Shown piece by piece: positions 1-7,186 of a stretch of 64,000 bases of DNA. The notes under the pieces are model-generated. The model worked only from the letters and a program-made list of their open reading frames with translations. It had not been told where the DNA came from and made no database searches. The position numbers were made by a program, and so were the translations under genes. The number at the start of each line of letters is the position of its first letter. The stretch's first letter is position 1. Origin of the DNA: Lachnospiraceae bacterium (GTDB lineage: Bacteria; Bacillota; Clostridia; Lachnospirales; Lachnospiraceae); assembly GCA_029071325.1 (NCBI GenBank), contig JAIEAP010000042.1, positions 246,337 to 310,336 of the forward strand. The letters run 5' to 3'.

Positions 1-831
1 CCACTGCAGCAACGGTTTCTCACTGCTGTCATCCTGCGGATAATAATTCGCCGGTAGCGAAATTGGAAGCCCCTTATCTGAATCTCTCCGATACTCCTGA
101 TCCAGGGTGTATCGGTCATATTCAGGATGTCCCATCATAAAAATCTTCTTACCGGTATTGTCTATCACCAGAAAAACCCCTGCCTCCGGTGATTCTGCCA
201 GGATCGTCAACTCATCCACCGCCTCAATATCTTCCTTGCGCACCTCCGTGTGTCTGGAATGAGGCGCCATAAAGTGATCGTCAAATCCCCTCACCAGCGG
301 AACCTTCCGGTTCTTGACCCGATGATTGAAAATGCCGAACATCTTTCCCTGCAATTGATGCTTGGGAATACCATAATGATAATAGAGCCCCGCCTGTGCT
401 CCCCAACACAGATGAAGTGTTGAGGTCACATGGGTCTTAGACCACTCCATGATCCTGCAGACCTCGTCCCAGTAATCCACCTGCTCAAATTCCAGCAGTT
501 CCACTGGGGCGCCTGTTATGATCAGCCCGTCCAGATTCCGATTCCAAATCTCATCAATGGTCTGATAGAATTTGTTCAGATGGCTCTGAGACGTATTCTT
601 AGACTCATGGGACGTCACCGCAAGAAACGTTACATCTACCTGCAGCGGCGTATTGGACAGGGACCGCAGCAGCTGCAGCTCCGTATCCTGTTTCAAAGGC
701 ATCAGATTCAGAATTCCGATATCAATGGGACGGATATCCTGATGCTCGGCACGCCCCTCATCCATTACAAATATATTCTCTTTCTCCAGTATTTCCTTCG
801 CCGGGAGATCGCTCATAATCCTGATTGGCAT
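1..831 (-). CDS. metA: Homoserine O-acyltransferase MetA (3' end beyond window)
   Basis: Acylates the hydroxyl of L-homoserine in the first committed step of methionine biosynthesis (cytoplasmic). 277 residues are visible, starting [10 protein letters not shown]; roughly the last 30 residues of the family's usual 300-310 lie outside the window. The catalytic cysteine is C142 in LHLCWGAQ. Residue 111 is glutamate (TGAPVE). In characterised MetA proteins Glu111 goes with acetyl-CoA and Gly111 with succinyl-CoA, so I infer an acetyltransferase despite the usual succinyltransferase name. The ATG follows an AAGGGAAG ribosome site and has its own promoter in the gap after ligA. Family certain; acyl donor inferred. 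Confidence 0.96.
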   Translation of the reverse strand, partial: MPIRIMSDLPAKEILEKENIFVMDEGRAEHQDIRPIDIGILNLMPLKQDTELQLLRSLSNTPLQVDVTFLAVTSHESKNTSQSHLNKFYQTIDEIWNRNLDGLIITGAPVELLEFEQVDYWDEVCRIMEWSKTHVTSTLHLCWGAQAGLYYHYGIPKHQLQGKMFGIFNHRVKNRKVPLVRGFDDHFMAPHSRHTEVRKEDIEAVDELTILAESPEAGVFLVIDNTGKKIFMMGHPEYDRYTLDQEYRRDSDKGLPISLPANYYPQDDSSEKPLLQW

Positions 832-867
832 ATGCTTCCCTTCTTTCTGCTGTCTTTTCTATTCCTA

Positions 868-896
868 AATATACCCTACTTTCATAGAATCTTCAA
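868..896 (-). promoter_or_regulatory. Sigma-A-type promoter of metA
   Basis: On the minus strand TTGAAG (891-896), a 17-base spacer and TATATT (868-873) lie about 37 bases upstream of the metA ATG. No SAM riboswitch or T-box fits in the 72-base gap, so any methionine control is not visible here. Confidence 0.6.
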
Positions 897-903
897 TACC
901 CTT

Positions 904-2928
904 CTATCCAAACATGGCAAGGAATTCATCCTCCGAAATGATAGGTATTCCCAGAGATTTGGCCTTCTGATTCTTGGATGACGTAGATGCGGCATCGTTA
1001 TTCACAAGGTAATTCGTTTTCCCTGACACGCTTCCCGTAACGCTTCCGTTCTCTTTCTGTACATACTCCTTAAATGCATTACGGTTCGCGAAATGATGTA
1101 CGTCGCCTGTGATCACGAAGGTAAGCCCCTCACATCTGCCGCCTTTAGTAATTTTGGGTTCCACCTGCTCAATATCCAGTTCCTGTAACAACCGGTCAAA
1201 TACCCGACGATTGTTCTCATCAGCATACCAGTCCACAATGGAATTCGAGCGTTCCGGACCAATTCCGTCAACATCTTCAAAGCCGCTGCCTTCCTCTAAC
1301 CGGGTCAGAAATCCCTGATACCCCACAGCATCCACAATCTTTTTCGCCGCATCCGTTCCCACTAACGGGATGCACAGGGCATAAATAAGATGTACCGGAC
1401 TTCCATGACGGCTCTTCTCAATCGCAGCAAGCATGTTATCGCAGGACTTGTCTCCGAATCCCTCCAGATTCCTTATCTCATCGCTGTGCTCATGCAGACG
1501 GTACACATCCGCAAAATCAGAAATATAACCAAGATTCATAAATCTCAGCATGGTCTGAATGGACAAGCCGTCAATATCCATCCCCGTTTTACTGACAAAA
1601 CGGGTAAATTTCTTCACATGCTTGGCAGTGCAGTCTGGATTGGTGCAATGCAGCGTTTTTGTTCCGCTGTTTTCGCTGACATGTATTTCCGTCCGGGCAT
1701 GGCATACCGGGCAGCTGTCCGGTATCTCAAATTTACCCTGGGCAGATTTTACCGCGACACATTTCGGAATGATCTTATTGGCCTTAATGACTTCCATACG
1801 GGTCTGTCCGTCGGCTCCGATGCCCAGACGCTCCATCTCGCTGATGTTACACAGGGAAGCCCTGCTCACTGTGGTTCCCTCCAACTGCACCGGCTCAAAT
1901 ACCGCCACAGGAGAAATCGTAGACGCAGCACAGGACCATTCCACATACAAAAGCTCTGTCTCTGCCGACACATCCTGCCACTTAAAAGCATATCCTCCTC
2001 TGGTGGCGTGATGTCCCGTCACGGAACCTGATCTGGCATAAGCATCATCCTCGTAACAGATGACAAGACCATCCACCGGCAGTTCCATTTCTCCCTGTTC
2101 CACACGATTCGTCCATCTCGCCACCGTTTCAGGAAGGGAGAATGCATCTGTGCGCTCCCGCTCCACCGTGGTAAAGCCCAGCTTATCCAGATAATCCATA
2201 CGCGCTCCCCAGGAATCCAACTCCTCATCCACATGCACCAGCGTGAATGCGTGAAACTGTATGTGCCGTTCTTTTACTTTGTCCAGATTGCTCTTATCCA
2301 GTCCCAGTGTACCGGAAGCCAGATTCCTGGGATTGGCATATTTGCCGTCTTCTGCTTCTATAGTTGCATTGATCCTGGCAAATTCAGGATAAGAAATCGC
2401 CGCCTCACCCCGCACCACCAAATGTCCCTGATATTCTATTTTGTGCGGCACTCCGTAAATGGCAGACTTCATAAAAGTAATATTGCTGCCCGTTGTCCCG
2501 TTTCCTCTGGTTACAATCTTGTGCAGCCGTCCCTTATCATACGTCAGTACCAGAGTCAGCCCATCCAGCTTCCAGGACAACCACACTGGCATGTTTCCTG
2601 CCCATTCCTGCAGATCCTCTATCCTTTTAGTTTTTGCCAGGGAAAGCGCAGGGAACTCATGTAATTCCCGGTCACCCCCACTGTCAGAACCGACGTTTTG
2701 CGTAGGACTGTCCGGCAGGATGTATCCCGTTGCCGCTTCCAGTTCTGACAACTCATCAAAAAGAGCATCCCACTCATAGTTAGACATTTTCTCATCCCGC
2801 CCGTTGTAATAAGCATCCGATGCCTCATTCAACTGTGCCGCAATCGTCTCTATCCGCTTCTTTTCCTCCACAGTTATACGCCCTTCCTGTAGCGTCCCGC
2901 TGTCAAGTCCGCTCATCTTTATGCCCAT
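904..2928 (-). CDS. ligA: NAD+-dependent DNA ligase, divergent LigA
   Basis: Seals nicks by transferring AMP from NAD+ to an active-site lysine and then to the 5' phosphate. 674 residues, near the family length. The KxDG motif is at about K120 (KLDGLTL). A four-cysteine zinc finger (CPVC then CTNPDC) is followed by a helix-hairpin-helix region and a C-terminal BRCT domain (about 595-674). The sequence is unlike standard LigA in several places: SLAKTKRIEDL replaces the usual SLxNAF region, and the OB-fold segment before SPVAVFEPV lacks the usual VGRTG. It may be a second, specialised ligase or a lineage variant. The start overlaps rluF by 26 bases; the ATG at 2916 is an alternative start. Confidence 0.93.
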   Translation of the reverse strand: MGIKMSGLDSGTLQEGRITVEEKKRIETIAAQLNEASDAYYNGRDEKMSNYEWDALFDELSELEAATGYILPDSPTQNVGSDSGGDRELHEFPALSLAKTKRIEDLQEWAGNMPVWLSWKLDGLTLVLTYDKGRLHKIVTRGNGTTGSNITFMKSAIYGVPHKIEYQGHLVVRGEAAISYPEFARINATIEAEDGKYANPRNLASGTLGLDKSNLDKVKERHIQFHAFTLVHVDEELDSWGARMDYLDKLGFTTVERERTDAFSLPETVARWTNRVEQGEMELPVDGLVICYEDDAYARSGSVTGHHATRGGYAFKWQDVSAETELLYVEWSCAASTISPVAVFEPVQLEGTTVSRASLCNISEMERLGIGADGQTRMEVIKANKIIPKCVAVKSAQGKFEIPDSCPVCHARTEIHVSENSGTKTLHCTNPDCTAKHVKKFTRFVSKTGMDIDGLSIQTMLRFMNLGYISDFADVYRLHEHSDEIRNLEGFGDKSCDNMLAAIEKSRHGSPVHLIYALCIPLVGTDAAKKIVDAVGYQGFLTRLEEGSGFEDVDGIGPERSNSIVDWYADENNRRVFDRLLQELDIEQVEPKITKGGRCEGLTFVITGDVHHFANRNAFKEYVQKENGSVTGSVSGKTNYLVNNDAASTSSKNQKAKSLGIPIISEDEFLAMFG

Positions 2929-3733
2929 CCTCTCGTCTTTTCTTATTTTGCCTTGTGCGGCTTCTTACTCCGTTATGTTGTTCATTCCTGTCACGATCTT
3001 TGACTGTCACCGTTTCATTGGAAGAATGCTCAATCATACGGTACAGAACCTTCCGTTCCGCTATAGTCACATCCCGCCATTTTCCCTGTTCCAGATCACC
3101 CAGTTCAATATTCATGACCCGGATACGCTTAAGCTTTACCACACGATAACCGAAATATGCACACATACGGCGGATCTGACGGTTATATCCCTGAGTCAGA
3201 ATAATCGAAAAAGATTTTTGATCAATCCGCCGAAGACTGCAGGGCCTTGTCACCACCTGAAGTTCCTTCAGAGGAACTCCCTTTGCCATTCCAGCCAGAA
3301 AGTCATCCGTCACTCTCCGATCCACCGTCACTTCATATTCCTTCTCATGACAATTCCCCGAACGCATCATGCGGTTGACAATATCTCCCTGATTTGTCAT
3401 GAGGATCAGACCCTCCGAATCTTTGTCCAGCCGTCCTATCGGATAGATCCGTTTTGGATAATTGATATAGTCTACAATATTATCGCCTTCCTTTCGCGCG
3501 CTTGTACACACGATGCCCACCGGCTTGTGGAATGCAAGCAAAACAGGCTCCTCCTCCCGAAAGATCTCCTGTCCTCTGACCTTGACATGCTGACCGGGCG
3601 CCACCTTGTCTCCCATCTGGGCAGTCTTGCCGTCAATGGTCACTTCTCCTCTGCCGATCAGACCATCCGCCTCCCGCCGGGAGCAATAACCTGCCATGCT
3701 CAAAAACTTATTGATCCGTATCTCTTCCTCCAT
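2903..3733 (-). CDS. rluF: 23S rRNA pseudouridine synthase, RluF type
   Basis: Isomerises uridine to pseudouridine in 23S rRNA (position 2604 in the E. coli enzyme). 276 residues: an N-terminal S4 RNA-binding domain (about 5-60, starting RINKFLSMAGYCSRREAD), then the RsuA/RluF catalytic fold with GRLDKDSEGLIL carrying the catalytic aspartate, and the QIRRMC motif. The last 30 or so residues are highly charged and basic; this tail lies where the gene overlaps ligA. It is probably co-transcribed with ligA. The RluF rather than RluB assignment rests on NIVDYINYPKR and the LGDLEQGKWRD ending. Confidence 0.9.
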   Translation of the reverse strand: MEEEIRINKFLSMAGYCSRREADGLIGRGEVTIDGKTAQMGDKVAPGQHVKVRGQEIFREEEPVLLAFHKPVGIVCTSARKEGDNIVDYINYPKRIYPIGRLDKDSEGLILMTNQGDIVNRMMRSGNCHEKEYEVTVDRRVTDDFLAGMAKGVPLKELQVVTRPCSLRRIDQKSFSIILTQGYNRQIRRMCAYFGYRVVKLKRIRVMNIELGDLEQGKWRDVTIAERKVLYRMIEHSSNETVTVKDRDRNEQHNGVRSRTRQNKKRREDGHKDERT

Positions 3734-3747
3734 ATTCCTTCCCTCTG

Positions 3748-3777
3748 TGCAAAATCGGAGGTCCGAAGACCTCCGAT
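3748..3777 (-). terminator. Intrinsic terminator after the SH3-domain gene
   Basis: Minus-strand hairpin with a perfect 10-bp stem (ATCGGAGGTC and complement, 3754-3763 with 3768-3777), a stable TTCG tetraloop and a short T run. It lies 17 bases past the stop codon and separates the SH3-domain gene from rluF-ligA. Confidence 0.8.
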
Positions 3778-3793
3778 CATTATCTGATTACCA

Positions 3794-5092
3794 CTATTTA
3801 ATAAATTCCGTCTTTGCGTAACCCGACTGACCATTGTAAACCACCTTAGACCAGCCTTCCGCATAATTCATTTCTACGGTAACCTTCTCTCCGGCATACG
3901 CCACAGCTACTTTGGATGCCGTCTCACTCATAGATGACCGGATATTAATGGTGTTCGTCAGTGTAACTGTTCCACCCGGCGCAGGACCTGACGCATCTAC
4001 CTGATCTGTCTCCGATGACAGATACTCGCTCTTTACATAACCTGTTGTTCCGTTATAATCAATCTGGCTCCAGCCGTCTGCCGTACTGCTTACCGTGACA
4101 GACTCACCCGGCTGTAATTTCCCGAGAATATCCGCAGTCTCACTTGGCTGCTGGCGGATATTGACAGTACTGGTTGCATATTGTGTCTGTGGTTCTGCAT
4201 TTGCCACATTATCATCCGGCTGTTCCGGCTGCACATCGGGTTCCGGTATCTCTGTATCCACAGGTGCCTCTGTATCGACAGGCTCTGTTGCCGGTGGCTC
4301 TTCTTCCGAATCCGTAGATCCGTTCTGAATCCCCGCAACCTCAAGCGCCCATGTGTTATATGCATCTGCCAGCGTGACATTTACCATCGTCATAAGATTA
4401 GGATCCGCCGCCACCGCCTGTTCATACTCCTGCTGAACCTCGGCCTGAAGCTCTATTACATCCTTCTGTTGTTCAAACTGCTGTATCAGCGCACTCACTG
4501 CCGCGTCCGCCACATGCTCCTTATGCTGGCGGTTGTAGCCGCTGTAGATATTATCAATATACAAAGCGCCCTCTGCATTCGTTCTCACATAAAAGAACTC
4601 CATACCAGGAGCAGGTGTCTCTACACCTGCAAATTTGAGTTCCACCGTCACTGAGGTCATATAGGAACCTTCCTCCAGACCGGGCTTCGTATAGCACACA
4701 ATATTCTGATAGCTTTCCACAAACTGTGACATCATAGAAATATGACTCAGTTCACTTGCAGAAACCGGCATGGCATATGTCTGGACTGCTTCTGTATCAC
4801 CCGCGGCGCAGGCGGCATAATACTGTGTGATCAGTTCCTTAATTCCTGCCACCGCATCCACTTCATATGCTTCCATGGCAGGCTCTTTCTCCGTATCTGC
4901 CAATGTGTTAGAATCTCCGTCTGCCGGTGAAGCAAACCGTACCATCAGGACGGTCAACACCACAAGCAATGCCACGGCGGCAAAATATCGCCAACTCCTT
5001 TGAAAAAAGGCGGCGATATTATCCTTATTAAAAATCTTTTTTATATTCTGAATGTTTTTTTGAAATTTCTCTTTTTGTTCTGACTGATTCAT
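3794..5092 (-). CDS. Membrane-anchored protein with two bacterial SH3 domains
   Basis: 432 residues. An N-terminal cytoplasmic stretch of about 40 residues is followed by one transmembrane helix (AAVALLVVLTVLMV), an extracytoplasmic region of about 180 residues with no family I recognise, an acidic Pro/Glu/Thr-rich linker, and two SH3b repeats at the C-terminus. Both repeats carry the NIR(Q/S) start and the GWS...YNGxxGYxKxE end. SH3b domains of this kind usually bind cell wall or peptides, so a wall-associated role is inferred. The start is the ATG eight bases after AGGGGGTC. The gene lies between a terminator and tRNA-Arg and may be read through from the tRNA. Confidence 0.8.
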   Translation of the reverse strand: MNQSEQKEKFQKNIQNIKKIFNKDNIAAFFQRSWRYFAAVALLVVLTVLMVRFASPADGDSNTLADTEKEPAMEAYEVDAVAGIKELITQYYAACAAGDTEAVQTYAMPVSASELSHISMMSQFVESYQNIVCYTKPGLEEGSYMTSVTVELKFAGVETPAPGMEFFYVRTNAEGALYIDNIYSGYNRQHKEHVADAAVSALIQQFEQQKDVIELQAEVQQEYEQAVAADPNLMTMVNVTLADAYNTWALEVAGIQNGSTDSEEEPPATEPVDTEAPVDTEIPEPDVQPEQPDDNVANAEPQTQYATSTVNIRQQPSETADILGKLQPGESVTVSSTADGWSQIDYNGTTGYVKSEYLSSETDQVDASGPAPGGTVTLTNTINIRSSMSETASKVAVAYAGEKVTVEMNYAEGWSKVVYNGQSGYAKTEFIK

Positions 5093-5143
5093 CAATGACC
5101 CCCTGACTTGTGTTACAACTGCTACCCGGGATTATGCGGAAAC

Positions 5144-5166
5144 AGAATCCTGCCTTGCAGGATTCT
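5144..5166 (-). terminator. Perfect hairpin between tRNA-Arg and the SH3 gene
   Basis: Ten-base-pair stem AGAATCCTGC with its complement and a 3-base loop, 20 bases beyond the tRNA 3' end. Only a weak T stretch follows, so it may be a leaky terminator or a processing signal. Confidence 0.4.
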
Positions 5167-5186
5167 CCGTATTTATAGATAAGAAA

Positions 5187-5258
5187 TGCACCCGGCGGGA
5201 ATCGAACCCGCATTATCAGAGTCGGAGTCTGACGTTCTATCCATTAGACTACGGTTGC
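5187..5258 (-). tRNA. tRNA-Arg, anticodon CCG
   Basis: 72-nt cloverleaf on the minus strand. The anticodon stem TCAGA/TCTGA encloses loop CTCCGAC, giving anticodon CCG, which reads CGG. The T arm is GCGGG-TTCGATT-CCCGC. CCA is not encoded. Two stem pairs are non-canonical: A4 with G69 in the acceptor stem and C12 with A23 in the D stem. The gene may therefore be divergent or weakly functional, though it has a good promoter. Confidence 0.9.
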
Positions 5259-5267
5259 AACTTCTTA

Positions 5268-5296
5268 AGTCTAACATACTTTTTTCAAAAAATCAA
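5268..5296 (-). promoter_or_regulatory. Promoter of tRNA-Arg
   Basis: TTGATT (5291-5296), a 17-base spacer and TAGACT (5268-5273) on the minus strand, with the -10 box 9 bases upstream of the mature tRNA 5' end. Confidence 0.55.
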
Positions 5297-5341
5297 AGGT
5301 TTTCTGCCAGAATTATTTAATATTCTCTTAATGTCTTTTCC

Positions 5342-7186
5342 CTATGATACTGCATCAAACTGGGAATTATATAACTGCGCATAGAAGCCGCCCTTAGCCA
5401 GCAATTCCTCATGCCCGCCCTGTTCGATGATATCGCCGTCCTTCATTACCAGTATCAGGTCCGCGTCACGGATCGTGGACAGCCTGTGAGCAATGATGAA
5501 ACTGGTCCTGCCCCGCATCAGGTTATCCATTGCTTTCTGTATCCGCACCTCTGTCCTGGTATCCACAGAGGAAGTAGCCTCATCCAATATCAGCACAGGA
5601 TTATCCGCAAGGATGGCACGGGCAATTGTCAGAAGCTGTTTCTGTCCCTGGGATACATTGCTGGCATCTTCATTAAGCTCCATATCATAGCCTCCCGGCA
5701 GCGTCTGAATAAAATGATGTGCATGTGCCGCTTTCGCAGCGGCAATTACTTCTTCATCCGATGCCTCCAGACGTCCATACCGGATATTTTCCATAATGGA
5801 CCCTTTAAAGAGCCAGGTGTCCTGCAGCACCATACCAAAGGCATCCCTCAGTCCCCGGCGGTTAAATTCCCTGATATCATGCCCATCCAGACGAATGCTG
5901 CCGCCATTGACATCATAGAAACGCATGAGCAGCTTAACCATAGTAGTCTTACCGGCTCCCGTAGGTCCCACAATGGCAATCTTCTGCCCGGGCTGTACCT
6001 CTGCCGAGAAATCCTTCACAATGATCTGATCGGGCTTATAGCCAAATTTCACATGGGAGAAGGATACCTCTCCACGAATATGCTCCGTCTGCACCGGATG
6101 CTCCACCGTCTGTTCTTCCTCATCTTCCCGTAGGAATTCAAACACGCGCTCAGACGCGGCCGTCATAGACTGAACCTGGTTGACTACCTGCGCAATCTGC
6201 TGAATAGGCTGTGTAAAATTCTTCACATACTGTATAAACGCCTGGATATCGCCAATGCCAATCGTTCCCCGGATTGCCAAGAGCCCGCCGGAAATAGCGA
6301 CACCCGCATAGCCGAGATTTCCCACAAATACCATGATCGGATGCATCATACCCGACAGGAACTGTGACTTCCACGCAGACTCATACAGCACATCATTTGT
6401 CTCATCAAAGCTTCGAATGGTCTCTTCTTCTTTATTAAACGCCTGAAGCACCTGATGCCCGGCATAGGTTTCCTCCACCATCCCATTGATATGTCCCAGA
6501 TATTCCTGCTGTGTGCGGAAATGCTTCTGAGAAAACTTGGCAATTGCTGACACAAGCACCGCAGATACCGGAAGGATCACCAGTGCAATCAATGTCATCA
6601 ACGGTGAAATAGACAACATCATCACAATAACGCCCACCATAGTTGCAATACTGGTAATGATCATGGTGATGCTCTGATTTAAGCCCATGCCCAGCGTATC
6701 CACATCATTGGTAATGCGTGATAAAACTTCCCCATAGGTTCTGCTCTCGAAATAACTCATAGGCATACGGTTTATTTTCTCTGATATCTCTCTGCGCATA
6801 CGATAGCAAAGCTTCTGCGTGATTCCGGACATGATCCAGCCCTGGATAAAATTCAGCAGGGAGCTGAACAGATATAACCCAAGAGTCCACAGCAAAATGG
6901 CTCCGATATAAGAAAAATCAATCCCGCCTATACCTTCCACCTTGCGCATCAGCCCTTCCGCCAACGCCGTAGTTGCTCTTCCCATGATCTTGGGTCCAAT
7001 TACAGAAAAAACGGTAGAACAGACGGCAAATATCATAACCAGGACAATCCCTATCTTATATCTTCCCACATAAGCGATCAGCTGTTTCATGGATCCCTTG
7101 AAATCCTTTGCCTTCTCTACCGGCATCATTCCTCCTGCCGGTCCATGCCCATGCCTTCTGCGATTCATAGTCTCATGCTGACTCAT
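5342..7186 (-). CDS. ABC exporter half-transporter with intact ATPase site
   Basis: 614 residues: six transmembrane helices (about 35-330) of the type I exporter fold, then a nucleotide-binding domain with Walker A GPTGAGKTT, Walker B LILDEATSSVD with the catalytic glutamate, and the H-loop in IIAHRLST. The signature is VSQGQ instead of SGGQ. The partner encoded just upstream (4-base overlap) has the opposite defects: altered Walker B and H-loop but a normal signature. This matches the asymmetric heterodimeric multidrug exporters (TM287/288, LmrCD, BmrCD). The substrate cannot be read from the sequence; lipids, drugs or peptides are possible. Confidence 0.93.
   Translation of the reverse strand: MSQHETMNRRRHGHGPAGGMMPVEKAKDFKGSMKQLIAYVGRYKIGIVLVMIFAVCSTVFSVIGPKIMGRATTALAEGLMRKVEGIGGIDFSYIGAILLWTLGLYLFSSLLNFIQGWIMSGITQKLCYRMRREISEKINRMPMSYFESRTYGEVLSRITNDVDTLGMGLNQSITMIITSIATMVGVIVMMLSISPLMTLIALVILPVSAVLVSAIAKFSQKHFRTQQEYLGHINGMVEETYAGHQVLQAFNKEEETIRSFDETNDVLYESAWKSQFLSGMMHPIMVFVGNLGYAGVAISGGLLAIRGTIGIGDIQAFIQYVKNFTQPIQQIAQVVNQVQSMTAASERVFEFLREDEEEQTVEHPVQTEHIRGEVSFSHVKFGYKPDQIIVKDFSAEVQPGQKIAIVGPTGAGKTTMVKLLMRFYDVNGGSIRLDGHDIREFNRRGLRDAFGMVLQDTWLFKGSIMENIRYGRLEASDEEVIAAAKAAHAHHFIQTLPGGYDMELNEDASNVSQGQKQLLTIARAILADNPVLILDEATSSVDTRTEVRIQKAMDNLMRGRTSFIIAHRLSTIRDADLILVMKDGDIIEQGGHEELLAKGGFYAQLYNSQFDAVS

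Noticed and set aside
2921..3787. 288-residue plus-strand reading opposite rluF
   Set aside because: It is antisense to a clear pseudouridine synthase gene, has no family resemblance and no ribosome site.
5028..5213. 61-residue minus-strand reading beginning MRVRFPPGAF
   Set aside because: The RVRFPPG start is the well-known false translation of a tRNA T arm; this region is the 3' end of tRNA-Arg.
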